Below are positions 23,817-32,297 of a DNA stretch of 36,443 nt, one piece after another. The position numbers and the translations under genes were made by a program. This DNA is from Chloroflexota bacterium (GTDB taxonomy: Bacteria > Chloroflexota > Limnocylindria > Limnocylindrales > CSP1-4), in assembly GCA_003158875.1 (NCBI GenBank), contig PMLK01000030.1:1-36443 (forward strand). The letters run 5' to 3'. The first letter of the stretch is position 1. Each line of letters starts with the position of its first letter. The notes beneath the pieces were generated by a model. That model saw only the letters and a program-made list of their open reading frames with translations. It had not been told where the DNA came from and ran no database searches.

Positions 23817-25817
23817 CTACCTTGCGCGGGTCCGCGTTGGGATCCAGACTCGCATACCCAGTCCGGCCCGATTCCCACAGGCGAGGTAGGGCAGGGCAGT
23901 GACCTTCTTTGGACCGGTCGTAGGGATCTCGGTGGCCGCTTCGCTTGAGTCCCGATAAGGCATCGACTTGTCGAACACGTCGGCTCGAAAGTCAGCCTCG
24001 AATGTGATTGAGGGAAGGTCACCGAGCCTGGTGTCAAGGGCGGACGCCACTTCGAACTTCGTGGCTGGATCGACTTCCATCGATTCCACAGAGTCACCTC
24101 CGGTCAGGTCCTCGTCCTCGACCGCATAGACGATGGGACCGCGCTCCAGGGCCATCGTCCCTCTGACGGCGTCGATTCTTGAGTCCGGAAGCGTCACGCG
24201 AGCCGGCATGTCCATCGTAAGGACGATCCTCTCGCCCACTCGCCAGCGTCGCGTGATCTCGATTCTTCCCGGACCGCCCTCAATCTTTTCAGCAGCCTCG
24301 CCCACACTGGCGATGGCTCGCGAGCACCAAGCCGGGACGCGCATCGACAATGTCCACGGTTCCGTGATTGCTTGCCCGATCTCGATTTCTACCGTGCCAT
24401 CCCAGGGATAGTTCGTGGTCGTGGAGAGGCGGACGGTGCCGCCCCGGACCTGTGCTTCCAACGAGCCGGACACGAACTGGTGGAGCTGGACGCCATCGGC
24501 ATCGGTCGTCGCCACGAGGTCGGGGAACGTTGCCAGGAACCGCATTAGATTCGGTGGGCAGCAGGCGATCGGAGGCCAGGGCGAGCGTCGGGTGGTGGCG
24601 TTGCCTTCGACAATCTCCGTTACGGAAGTGCGCCGCAGCAACGGGTTCGAGTAGAAGAAGTGCGAACCGTCGAACGAGAGGCCCGGCAGGACGGCGTTGA
24701 AGGCTGTCCGCTCGATCAAGTCGGCATACCGCTCATCGCCGGTGGCCAGCAACAGGCGCCAGGAGAGCATCACGCTACCGATCGCGGCGCATGTCTCGGC
24801 GTAAGCTCGGTCCGGGGGCAACTCGTAGGCGTCACCGAATGCCTCGTCCCGGTGATGAGCGCCGAGACCGCCCGTCAGGTACATCCGGTTGGAGACCATT
24901 GAGTCCCAGCGTCGGATTGCCGAATCGAGAAGCTCGCGATCGCCGGTCTCCACCGCCACGTCGACAACGCCACAGTCGAGATACATCTGCCGGACGGCGT
25001 GACCGGCGGGCTCGGCCGCGGACCTGACGGGCTCATGATCCTGCCAGTAGCGCGAACCGTGGCGGCACTTGCCGAGAAGCCCGCGACCTCGACGGTCGAT
25101 CAGGGTTCGGGCCAGCTCCAGGTATCGAGCCTCGCCCGTGGTTCGGTAGAGCTCGACCATGGCCATCTCGAATTCTGGGTGGCCGCATATGAGTTCGCGC
25201 CGACCGGGGCCCAGCTCGGCACCGATTCTGTCGCTGAAGCGTTGAGCGACCCGCAACAGGCGCTCGTCGCCCAGGCCGCGCTTCCATGCCACGGCCGCTT
25301 GCACGAGGTGGCCAGCGACGTACAGTTCATGTCCCCACTGGAGGTCGGTGAATTCGCGGCCCGGACGGGTGACCTGGTAGAACGTGTCCACGTACCCGTC
25401 GGGGCGCTGAGCTTTGGCGATCAGGTCGATCATTGGTTCCGCGAGGTCGGCCAGCGAGCGGTCTGGGGTCTGCGACAATTCCCAACCCACGGCCTCGAGC
25501 CACTTGTACACGTCCGAGTCCAAGAATGGGGCTGGGGTTCCGGAGTCGTCCACTTCGGCGCGGTATTGTCCGGGCCGTCCGGCCGCCAGCTCGAAGTTGA
25601 ACACGGTTCCCATCTCGTGCAGTTCGGCTGCGCCGTGCGGAATCGTCACATTGTGATTTGTCCGCCGGCGTTCGGCCCACAGACCCGCCTCGATCCGACT
25701 CCCGCGCAAGCCCAGGGCCGAATAGCGGACATCCGCGTTCGCTGTTGGGACCACTGGCGCGACGGTGTCTGCGTTCAGGAGCCCAACTTTGAGATCTGAA
25801 TTGGATTGGTTGACCAA
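23817..25817 (-). CDS. GH127 beta-L-arabinofuranosidase
   Basis: 666 residues, an (alpha/alpha)6 barrel plus beta domains. It releases beta-L-arabinofuranose from plant arabinosides (hydroxyproline-rich glycoproteins, arabino-oligosaccharides). The zinc-cysteine catalytic set of characterised GH127 enzymes is present at nearly the same numbers: E325 (acid/base), E341 and C343 ('AETCA'), and C419-C420 ('CCPPN', C419 the likely nucleophile). There is no signal peptide, so it acts in the cytoplasm on imported oligosaccharides. TTG 25817 has AGGAG six bases ahead. It diverges from the ABC importer, and its promoter contains a palindromic operator candidate. The regulator gene follows it. Related families GH142/GH146 share the fold, but CCPPN and spacing fit GH127. 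Confidence 0.9.
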   Translation of the reverse strand: MVNQSNSDLKVGLLNADTVAPVVPTANADVRYSALGLRGSRIEAGLWAERRRTNHNVTIPHGAAELHEMGTVFNFELAAGRPGQYRAEVDDSGTPAPFLDSDVYKWLEAVGWELSQTPDRSLADLAEPMIDLIAKAQRPDGYVDTFYQVTRPGREFTDLQWGHELYVAGHLVQAAVAWKRGLGDERLLRVAQRFSDRIGAELGPGRRELICGHPEFEMAMVELYRTTGEARYLELARTLIDRRGRGLLGKCRHGSRYWQDHEPVRSAAEPAGHAVRQMYLDCGVVDVAVETGDRELLDSAIRRWDSMVSNRMYLTGGLGAHHRDEAFGDAYELPPDRAYAETCAAIGSVMLSWRLLLATGDERYADLIERTAFNAVLPGLSFDGSHFFYSNPLLRRTSVTEIVEGNATTRRSPWPPIACCPPNLMRFLATFPDLVATTDADGVQLHQFVSGSLEAQVRGGTVRLSTTTNYPWDGTVEIEIGQAITEPWTLSMRVPAWCSRAIASVGEAAEKIEGGPGRIEITRRWRVGERIVLTMDMPARVTLPDSRIDAVRGTMALERGPIVYAVEDEDLTGGDSVESMEVDPATKFEVASALDTRLGDLPSITFEADFRADVFDKSMPYRDSSEAATEIPTTGPKKVTALPYLACGNRAGLGMRVWIPTRTRAR

Positions 25818-25900
25818 GGCAGGCTCCTAGATGTTCTTGCGAAACCTCGGGCGGTAGGCGCCGTCAGATCGAAGTCGTTCCAATGGCTCTTCGGATAGGA

Positions 25901-25929
25901 ATTGTGCGCACGCGCGTGCGCTGCGTCAA
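25901..25929 (-). promoter_or_regulatory. Promoter of the GH127 gene with operator in its spacer
   Basis: Read on the minus strand: TTGACG (25929-25924), exactly 17 bp, CACAAT (25906-25901). The spacer is almost wholly occupied by the perfect palindrome of operator 1, so a bound repressor would block RNA polymerase. It lies 84 bp upstream of the TTG start. Confidence 0.65.
25902..25921. promoter_or_regulatory. LacI-type operator candidate 1
   Basis: A perfect 16-bp palindrome, gcgcacgcgcgtgcgc (25906-25921), with a central CG as in LacI-family operators, preceded by TTGT. The first 17 bp recur exactly at 25959. Confidence 0.65.
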
Positions 25930-25958
25930 CAGGGCTCTGAGATGGTAACAAATTGCGG

Positions 25959-25978
25959 TTGTGCGCACGCGCGTGTGG
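25959..25978. promoter_or_regulatory. LacI-type operator candidate 2
   Basis: The 17-bp sequence ttgtgcgcacgcgcgtg is identical to operator 1, with a 57-bp centre-to-centre distance. The right half-site is less perfect. It lies about 95 bp upstream of the binding-protein start and next to a possible -10 element (gatagg, 25980-25985), so it would control the importer operon. Confidence 0.6.
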
Positions 25979-26073
25979 TGATAGGCTCTCGCCTGCCAAC
26001 GGCCGTCATGCGGCTTGCGCATGTCGACGGAGCCGGAGGCTGGAGTGGTCCAACGAATGGAGAGGAGAATCGG

Positions 26074-27393
26074 ATGAGGAAAACGTTGAGGCTGCCGGCC
26101 CTGGCGACCGCGGCCCTGATTGCGGTCGTCGGGTGCAGCTCGTCTGCGACGCCTAGCGTCACGCCCACGATTGCTGCGAGCCTGGCACCGGGCGCATCGG
26201 CGGCCCCCGCCGAGCCCGGTACCGACGACGGCACCCGGATTTCGGTCTGGACCCGCGCATCGACTCAGGCGCAGGCGCAGGAACTCGTCGCGGCGTACAA
26301 CGCGACCCACAAGAACCAGGTTGACCTGACAATTGTCCCGAATGACAACATGCAGGCCAAGGTTGCTGCGGCCGCCGCCGGTAGCTCGCTGCCAGATGTC
26401 ATCTCCGGCGATGTCGCGTTCATGCCCAACTGGACCAGCCAGGGCCTGTTCACGGACATCACTTCCAAGATTGCGTCGCTGTCGTTTGCCAACCAGTTGA
26501 CGGCCGGCCCGATCAAGGCTTCGACCGTCGATGGCAAGGAGTACGGCCTGCCGTTCATCATGGATCTCTCGGTCTGGGTCTATAACAAGGACCTGTTCAC
26601 GAAGGCTGGGCTCGATCCCAACAAGCCGCCCACGACTCTCGACGAGTACAAGGCGGACGCCGACGCGATCGAGAAGCTCGGTGGCGACGTTGTCGGCACC
26701 GAGATGCCGGGTGAGTGCTTCGGCTGCGAGGTCTTCACCTGGTGGCCCAGCATCTGGGCTGACGGCGGACAGGTTATGAACGCCGACGGGAGTGCCGCGA
26801 CGCTCAATACCGACGAGGCCAAGAAGGTCTACACCACCATGCGCAGCCTCGTCGCCGACACGGCGGCGGGCGACAAGTCTGAGACCGGGACCACCTGGAT
26901 CGCCGGTTTCGAGCAGGGCAAGGTCGGCCTTCAGCCCTTCCCGGGCAGCGCTCTGGCCGCAATCCCGGCTACCGTCAACTACGGCGTGACCCCGATCGCC
27001 GGCTTCACCGCCGGTTCGCAGTCCACGTTCGTCGGTGGCGATGCCATCGGTATCACAAGCAATAGCAAGCACGTCGATCAGACCTGGAACTTCCTGGCCT
27101 GGACGATGAGCGACTACGCTCAGGTCGAGATCGTCGCCAAGGGCGGAAACATCCCGGTCCGCACCGATCTCGCCAGCAACAAGTACTCCTCGGCCGACCC
27201 TCGTATCGTCGCTGTGAATCAGGTCGCCGGGAAGGGCGTGACGCCGCTCGCCAAGAACTTCGGCGCCGCGTACAACGATCCGGCGGGACCGTGGGGCATT
27301 CTCACCCGAAGCGCGCTCTACGGTGCTGACGACTGGACGACGAAGATCGACTCCCAGAACGACGCCATCACCAAGGTGCTGGCGGGCAACTAG
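26074..27393 (+). CDS. ABC importer sugar-binding lipoprotein (family 1 extracellular solute-binding protein)
   Basis: 439 residues. A lipoprotein signal (1-20) ends in the lipobox VVGC with C21 as the lipidated cysteine, then a Ser/Thr/Pro/Ala tether to about residue 48. The mature domain has the family-1 binding-protein pattern: 'ISVWTRASTQAQAQELVAAYNATH', 'LPDVISGDVAFMPNWTSQGLFTDIT', 'GLPFIMDLSVWVYNKDLFTKAGLDPNKPPTTLDEY' and 'GGDAIGITSNSKHVDQTWNFLAW'. It captures an oligosaccharide outside the membrane; with a divergent GH127 the ligand is probably an arabinoside. ATG 26074 has GAGGAG six bases ahead; the open frame upstream is not used. It is followed by a hairpin and two permease genes. 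Confidence 0.92.
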   Translation: MRKTLRLPALATAALIAVVGCSSSATPSVTPTIAASLAPGASAAPAEPGTDDGTRISVWTRASTQAQAQELVAAYNATHKNQVDLTIVPNDNMQAKVAAAAAGSSLPDVISGDVAFMPNWTSQGLFTDITSKIASLSFANQLTAGPIKASTVDGKEYGLPFIMDLSVWVYNKDLFTKAGLDPNKPPTTLDEYKADADAIEKLGGDVVGTEMPGECFGCEVFTWWPSIWADGGQVMNADGSAATLNTDEAKKVYTTMRSLVADTAAGDKSETGTTWIAGFEQGKVGLQPFPGSALAAIPATVNYGVTPIAGFTAGSQSTFVGGDAIGITSNSKHVDQTWNFLAWTMSDYAQVEIVAKGGNIPVRTDLASNKYSSADPRIVAVNQVAGKGVTPLAKNFGAAYNDPAGPWGILTRSALYGADDWTTKIDSQNDAITKVLAGN

Positions 27394-27428
27394 CTCTCAC
27401 AATGGTGAACCGCTCGTAGCGGTATCAA

Positions 27429-27463
27429 CGTGGGGCGTGCTCGACAAGTCGGGCCGCCCCACG
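27429..27463 (+). terminator. Intra-operon hairpin between binding protein and permeases
   Basis: A 9-bp perfect stem (27429-27437/27455-27463) lies 35 bp after the binding-protein stop and 39 bp before the first permease. It probably acts as a leaky terminator or 3' stabiliser so that more binding protein than permease is made, as in other sugar importers. Confidence 0.6.
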
Positions 27464-27501
27464 TCTTCGTAAGTCGGCTAGATCGGAGGACCCTCTCGGC
27501 G

Positions 27502-28443
27502 ATGGCAGCTTCGAGCGACTGGGGCGGCAGTTCGGCCCTGCGGCCCACCAGGTGGTGGCAGATGCGGCGACGGTCGCAGCAGCTTGCGGGGCTTGCCTAC
27601 GTCACGCCTACCGTCATCTTCCTGGCCGTGTTCTTCCTGGCGCCGCTGGCCCTGGTTGTAAGGATGTCTGCGTCTCGCTGGCCTTTGCTCGGCGGGGACA
27701 AGGGCTTCAATCTGCCCGACAACTACAACGCGATCGCCGACAGTTCGTTGTTCGGCCCGGCGGTCGTCTTCACCATCGAATACACCATCCTGGCCACAGT
27801 GCTTCTAATCGGCATGGGCCTCGGTCTTGCCCTGTTGATTCAGGCTGGCGGCAAGTGGAGGGGCTTCATCAGGACCGCTGTCCTGCTGCCGAGCGCGATG
27901 GGCCTGGCGTCGGCTTCGCTGTTGTTCTGGGGGCTCTATTCGAATCAGGTCGGGCCGATCAATCCGATCCTGCAGGCGATGCACCTAACATCGAGCCCGA
28001 TCCAATTTCTCGAAGAGCCCTTGAGCGCCCTGTGGTGGACGACGTTCCTGATCGTGTGGCGCTTCGCCGGCTTCTACATGCTCATATTGCTGGTCGGACT
28101 GCAAAGCATTCCGCGCGACCTGTATGAGGCGGCGTCGATCGACGGCGCGAATCGCTGGGAGACATTCCGCCACATCACGATCCCGCTCCTTAGCAGATCG
28201 CTCGCCCTGTCGTTCATCTTGTGTATCACCGGTTCGATGCTGGCGTTCGACCAGTTCTACATCCTGACCCAGGGTGGCCCGGACAACTCCACGATGACCA
28301 TCGTGCAATTGATTTACCACTACGCCTTCCAGTCGCAGAACCTGGGGACGGCAGCAGCGACATCTGTGGTGTTGCTGGCGATCCTGCTGGTGCTGAATGC
28401 CATCCAGTTCTTCCGACTCCGCGGCGCGGACGAGGCGAAGTAG
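27502..28443 (+). CDS. ABC sugar importer permease (MalF-type)
   Basis: 313 residues, six helices. The cytoplasmic EAA loop reads 'EAASIDGANRWETFRHITIPLL', which docks the ATPase. 'GGPDNSTMTIVQLIYHYAF' near the end is typical of MalF/UgpA-type permeases. ATG 27502 has GGAGGA upstream (11 bases, somewhat long); the open frame to 27430 passes through the hairpin and is not used. It ends 6 bp before the partner permease start. Confidence 0.92.
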   Translation: MAASSDWGGSSALRPTRWWQMRRRSQQLAGLAYVTPTVIFLAVFFLAPLALVVRMSASRWPLLGGDKGFNLPDNYNAIADSSLFGPAVVFTIEYTILATVLLIGMGLGLALLIQAGGKWRGFIRTAVLLPSAMGLASASLLFWGLYSNQVGPINPILQAMHLTSSPIQFLEEPLSALWWTTFLIVWRFAGFYMLILLVGLQSIPRDLYEAASIDGANRWETFRHITIPLLSRSLALSFILCITGSMLAFDQFYILTQGGPDNSTMTIVQLIYHYAFQSQNLGTAAATSVVLLAILLVLNAIQFFRLRGADEAK

Positions 28444-28449
28444 ACCACG

Positions 28450-29322
28450 ATGAGACCCACCAACATGTCATCGACCACATCATCGCCTGCACTCCAGAAG
28501 CGCCTACCGATGGTGATACGGAACACGCCGTTCTACGTCCTATCGGGCGGACTCGCGATTGTTTTCCTGTTCCCGCTGGCCTGGGCTGCCATCGCTTCGG
28601 TAATGGCCACTCCCGGTTCCGCCCAGGTCACGGGGGCAGGACTGGGCAACTACCGGGCCCTGTTCAGCTGGCAGGATGGCCTGCCTACGTACTTCATGAA
28701 CAGCGTGATCATCTCGTGCTTGACGGTGCTGGTAACGCTGGGTGTATCGCTGCCCGGCGGCTACGCCTTCGCCAAGTTCGACTTCCCGCTGCGGAACACT
28801 ATCTTCCTGGCCACGCTGGCGATCTTGATGGTGCCGGTTGCGACCATGCTCATTCCCCTCTTCGTGCTGCTCAAGGTGATCGGACTCCAGGACTCGCTCA
28901 TTGGTCTGTCGCTGGTCTTGGCCATGTTCCAGCTGCCCTTCGCCACTTTCATGATGAGAGTCTCCATCGAGGGCGTGCCCAAGGAACTGGAGGAGGCCGC
29001 CAAAGTGGACGGCTGTGGCACCTTCGGCGTCTTGCGAAAGATCATCCTTCCGGCCATCCAGCCGGGGATCGTAACCGTGGCGCTCTTCGCCTTCCTCGCG
29101 GCCTGGAACGACTTCATTACGCCACTGATCTTGATTAGCGATAGCACCAAGATGCCGCTCGCGCTCGCCATTACGACGATGCGTGAGCAATCGATCGGTG
29201 TCATCGACTACGGTTCTCTCGAGGCCGGTGTCGTGGTCATGGCGGTGCCCTGTCTGCTCCTGTTCTTCGGATTGCAGGGCCAATACGTCCGAGGTTTCAT
29301 GTCCGGCGCTCTCAAGGGTTAA
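28450..29322 (+). CDS. ABC sugar importer permease (MalG-type)
   Basis: 290 residues, six helices, MalG/UgpE type. The EAA loop is 'EEAAKVDGCGTFGVLRKIILPAIQPG'. 'AWNDFITPLILISDSTKMPLALAI' is the usual end of this subfamily. It forms a heterodimer with the preceding permease, 6 bp upstream. No ATP-binding subunit follows: a terminator lies 55 bp after the stop. The importer therefore probably uses a shared MsiK/UgpC-like ATPase encoded elsewhere, as is common for CUT1 importers. Confidence 0.92.
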   Translation: MRPTNMSSTTSSPALQKRLPMVIRNTPFYVLSGGLAIVFLFPLAWAAIASVMATPGSAQVTGAGLGNYRALFSWQDGLPTYFMNSVIISCLTVLVTLGVSLPGGYAFAKFDFPLRNTIFLATLAILMVPVATMLIPLFVLLKVIGLQDSLIGLSLVLAMFQLPFATFMMRVSIEGVPKELEEAAKVDGCGTFGVLRKIILPAIQPGIVTVALFAFLAAWNDFITPLILISDSTKMPLALAITTMREQSIGVIDYGSLEAGVVVMAVPCLLLFFGLQGQYVRGFMSGALKG

Positions 29323-29376
29323 TCACGCGAGGCTGGCGGGCCATACCTCCACTAGTGGGTCTGCCCGGCCTGGAAT

Positions 29377-29408
29377 CAGAATGGGCCCGAGCAATCGGGC
29401 CCATTCTG
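29377..29408 (+). terminator. Terminator of the sugar-importer operon
   Basis: A 14-bp perfect stem (29377-29390/29395-29408) with a 4-nt GCAA loop, 55 bp after the last permease. Its core is similar to that of the terminator at 21351-21384 (GGGCCCGA-type), suggesting a common terminator form in this genome. Confidence 0.85.
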
Positions 29409-29542
29409 GCTTATGGCGAAAATGCGAATTCGGGGCTGACGAGCGTCGCCGGCCGGCGACCCCGGTTATGCGGCCCGTTTGGGTGGCTCGTCCGAGCGAG
29501 GCCCCAGTCGCACGGTTCTGATAGGATTCTGGCTCGCCTCGC

Positions 29543-29617
29543 TGGCGCGTGGCCTAATGGTAAGGCACCTGACTCTGGATCAGGGGATTCTAGGTTCGAG
29601 TCCTAGCGCGCCAGCCA
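29543..29617 (+). tRNA. tRNA-Gln (anticodon CTG)
   Basis: A full cloverleaf: acceptor 29543-29549/29607-29613 with G discriminator and encoded CCA (29615-29617), D stem GCC/GGC, anticodon stem 29568-29572/29580-29584 with loop CTCTGGA (anticodon CTG at 29575-29577), T stem CTAGG/CCTAG with loop TTCGAGT. It reads CAG codons and would be charged by the GlnRS encoded in this window. Confidence 0.97.
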
Positions 29618-30026
29618 CTTCCCCCCCCGCCGTCCGGCCTGCCCTCCGTTCCGCCCTGCCGCGCCACGAACCATCCGGGCCGGCCGAGCCAGTGGTCGAA
29701 GGCGAGGCCTCCAGGCGAGGGCAATCTCCCGAGACCCAACTCGTCGAGCAGTGGCGCATCGAACGTCTGCCTCCACGTGCTGCCGCCTCCACGTTCTTCC
29801 ATCCGCCACGTAGCTGACCTTGCCGCAGCGAAGGGTGCCGGTCGCGACAGCCTGGAGCGCCTCACTCGCAGCCGCCACGCCGGTGCTTCCAGTCGGTGGG
29901 CCTACTGGTCGACGCCACGAGACCCAGCCGCCCGGACTAGACTCACGTGGAGGACGGCGTGGGCCGGCAACTCGGCGTCGAGACTGATGCGAGGCACCGA
30001 GGCAGATCATCGAGGGGAGGCGGTTG
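29618..30026. other. Gene-free 409-bp interval after the tRNA
   Basis: No credible protein gene on either strand: the longest frames lack ribosome-binding sites and have Arg/Pro-rich compositions typical of shadow frames in GC-rich DNA. A C-run (29622-29629) follows the tRNA directly. No hairpin or repeat stands out. Confidence 0.6.
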
Positions 30027-30971
30027 GTGGCGAATTGTCCGTTGTGTGGCGCGCCGCTCGCGTACAGCGGTCAACCCTACTGCGCGGCCTGTGGTGTGGA
30101 CTTGCGGGCGAGGCGCGGCCAGCTGACAACCGAAGCCGCCACGACATTTGTGCACGACGCCGCTCCCGCCCTTGCGCCGGCCGCCCTCGAAGCCGCTCCC
30201 GCCCTTGCGCCGGCCGCCAATCCTGCCTACCAGGCGGCCTGGAGCGCCAGCCACTGGGCCTCCGCTGTCGGGCAGCCGGCTTGGACCAACCCGGACTCGG
30301 TCAGCCAGCCGGAAGCCCTGCTACCTCCTAACGTTGAACTCGCCGTGGTCCAAACCCATGGTGACTGGGCCCAAGTTTCAGCTCGGAATGGCTGGCAAGG
30401 CTGGGTCGACGCTAGGCAACTCGTGGCGATTCCGTGGGCGATGGCGGGTTGGTCGGCCGCGTCGCTGGCTGCCGCTCCGGCCGGCGGAACGAGCCGCAGA
30501 ACCAAGGTCATGGTCATCCTGGTCGGTGTCCTTCTTGTGGCGCTGCTGGTCGTGGCATCGGTGGCTGGCGTGTCCGCGCCGGGCGTCGCTCCGGAGTGGA
30601 CCGGAAGTGGCAACACCGCGCCATTGGCCGGCCACTGGACCGGGATAAGCTCGGGCGCGGCGGGCCCCTCCGGCCAACCTGGGCCTCAAGGAGGGGTCCT
30701 GGTGGAGTTCACCGTCGTCGACAACTCCGCGACGCAAGTGTCGGTTTCGTTCTGGGATTCGCACGACATCTTCTACAAGTGGAACTGCGCCGATGCGGAC
30801 GTCTCAGGTGGCACATTCGCCGTGTCACATTGCGTAGCATTCGATAGCGGTACAGGACTCGACGGCGATGTGACGGGAACCTTCGATGAATCGAATTGGC
30901 TCGACGGCGAGTACATCATCACCGTGCACGGCGACACGTACTCGGACGGTTGGACCGGGATGCACTTCTAG
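30027..30971 (+). CDS. Zinc-ribbon/SH3-like membrane protein with extracellular C-terminal domain
   Basis: 314 residues from GTG 30027 (GGGGAGG six bases ahead; the TTG three bases earlier is too close). The N-terminal zinc ribbon is C4-xx-C7 ... C19-xx-C22. Then an Ala/Pro-rich repeat (44-64), a bacterial SH3-like unit (about 102-135, 'AVVQTHGDWAQVSARNGWQGWVDARQL') and one membrane helix (about 162-186). The outer domain of about 120 residues includes 'LAGHWTGISSG' and Asp/Gly-rich strands, a lipocalin-like or DUF-type beta domain that was not identified. Combining a zinc ribbon inside with a beta domain outside suggests a sensor or regulator, which is inference. Confidence 0.72.
   Translation: MANCPLCGAPLAYSGQPYCAACGVDLRARRGQLTTEAATTFVHDAAPALAPAALEAAPALAPAANPAYQAAWSASHWASAVGQPAWTNPDSVSQPEALLPPNVELAVVQTHGDWAQVSARNGWQGWVDARQLVAIPWAMAGWSAASLAAAPAGGTSRRTKVMVILVGVLLVALLVVASVAGVSAPGVAPEWTGSGNTAPLAGHWTGISSGAAGPSGQPGPQGGVLVEFTVVDNSATQVSVSFWDSHDIFYKWNCADADVSGGTFAVSHCVAFDSGTGLDGDVTGTFDESNWLDGEYIITVHGDTYSDGWTGMHF
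30159..30218. repeat. In-gene 33-bp tandem repeat (27 bp perfect)
   Basis: A 27-bp segment at 30159-30185 recurs exactly at 30192-30218. It encodes two AAPALAPAA units in the linker of the zinc-ribbon/SH3 protein. Confidence 0.85.
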
Positions 30972-31116
30972 CGCCTTTTGCAGCCATCTCGCCGACGCAC
31001 CCACTTTACGAGTCGAGGCCGTTAGGGGCCGCGAGGAGGTCATTCCGGCACCGTGCCGTCGAATGGCTACACTGGCCGACAATGCGCGGGGGTGGATCCA
31101 GCGGAGGTCATGAGGC

Positions 31117-32154
31117 GTGGGTCAGGACGGCCACGAGGCGCTCTCGCCGCAAATCGCGAAACTCATCGACCGGCTCCCCAAGGTTGAGCTCCACGTTCAT
31201 CTCGAGGGCACCCTAGAGCCGGAGCTCGCGTTCCGGCTGGCTCGTCGAAACGGCGTTCGGCTGCCCTTTCGCTCGGTCCGGGAGATGCGCGCCGCATACG
31301 ATTTTTCCGACCTCCAGTCGTTCCTCGATGTCTACTATGCGGCCTGTGCCGCGCTGGTCACACGCGAAGATTTCCGCGAACTAACGGCCGCGTACCTGGA
31401 TCGGGCCCACGCCGACCGCGTCAGACATGTGGAGCCGTTCTTCGATCCCCAGACCCACACGGAGCGTGGCATCCCGATGGGTGACGTGATCGGCGGGATC
31501 CTCGATGGGCTCGCCGAGGGCGAGAAGCGCTACGGCATCACCAGCGGGCTCATCCTGTCGTTTCTGCGGCACCTGCCGCCCGAGTCCGCCGACGCCACGC
31601 TCGCCGAAGCGGAGCCGTGGCTGGACAAGCTGGTAGCCGTCGGCCTGGACTCGAGTGAACGCGGCTTTCCGCCGGAGCCTTTTGCCGGAACATTTGCCCG
31701 GGCCCGCACTGGCGGGCTTCGCGCGGTCGCCCATGCCGGCGAAGAGGGAGAGGCTCAGCTCGTGGCGCGGACGCTTGACGCCCTCCAGGTCTCGCGCATC
31801 GACCACGGGGTGCGGGCCGCGGACGACATCACGGTCATGCGTCGGCTGGCCGAGTCGGGCGTGGTTCTCACCGCCTGCCCAAATTCCAATGTGAGGCTCC
31901 GCGTGCTCGCGTCGATGGATCAGTCGCCCGTCAAGAAGCTGCTGGACGCCGGAGTGGCGGTCACGATCAACTCGGACGACCCGGCCTATTTCGGCGGCTA
32001 CATCGGCGCCAATTACCGCGCTGTCGCCGCCGCCCTCGACCTCGACGCCGACGACCTGGTTCGCCTCGCCGCCAACGCCATCGACGGCTCGTTCGCACCC
32101 GACAATCGGAAGCTCGAGCTGCATTCGGAACTGGCGATCGCGTCCGCCGGCTGA
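31117..32154 (+). CDS. Adenine deaminase of the adenosine-deaminase fold (AAH1-like)
   Basis: 345 residues. Metal ligands H26 and H28 ('ELHVHLEGTLEPEL'), H206 in 'HAGEEG' with catalytic E209, H230 in 'RIDHGVR' and D287 in 'NSDDPAYFGGY'. The motifs 'FFDPQTHTERG' (108-118) and 'GLDSSERGFPP' (177-186) characterise the adenine-specific branch; true adenosine deaminases have a 'GLDLAGDE' segment there. The reaction is adenine + water to hypoxanthine + ammonia, purine salvage or nitrogen recovery in the cytoplasm. GTG 31117 has GGAGG nine bases ahead. The neighbours are unrelated, so it seems to be a single gene. Confidence 0.88.
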   Translation: MGQDGHEALSPQIAKLIDRLPKVELHVHLEGTLEPELAFRLARRNGVRLPFRSVREMRAAYDFSDLQSFLDVYYAACAALVTREDFRELTAAYLDRAHADRVRHVEPFFDPQTHTERGIPMGDVIGGILDGLAEGEKRYGITSGLILSFLRHLPPESADATLAEAEPWLDKLVAVGLDSSERGFPPEPFAGTFARARTGGLRAVAHAGEEGEAQLVARTLDALQVSRIDHGVRAADDITVMRRLAESGVVLTACPNSNVRLRVLASMDQSPVKKLLDAGVAVTINSDDPAYFGGYIGANYRAVAAALDLDADDLVRLAANAIDGSFAPDNRKLELHSELAIASAG

Positions 32155-32297
32155 GCGTTGCCGCAGCCTGAGCGTCCCCGCCGAGCCGCCGCCGGAACCG
32201 CCTCGACCGACTCCGGAGTGGCGCCTCGCCGGCACGACCCAGCCTGTGCCGTGCCACAATCTGGCGGCCAGCAGCCCACCGACATAGGAGCATCCAC

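Noticed and set aside
29603-30010. Minus-strand 135-codon frame after tRNA-Gln
   Set aside because: It runs into the tRNA, has an Arg/Gly/Pro-biased composition and no start signal.
31117-32154. Adenosine deaminase
   Set aside because: The FFDPQTHT and GLDSSE motifs match the adenine deaminase branch rather than adenosine deaminase.
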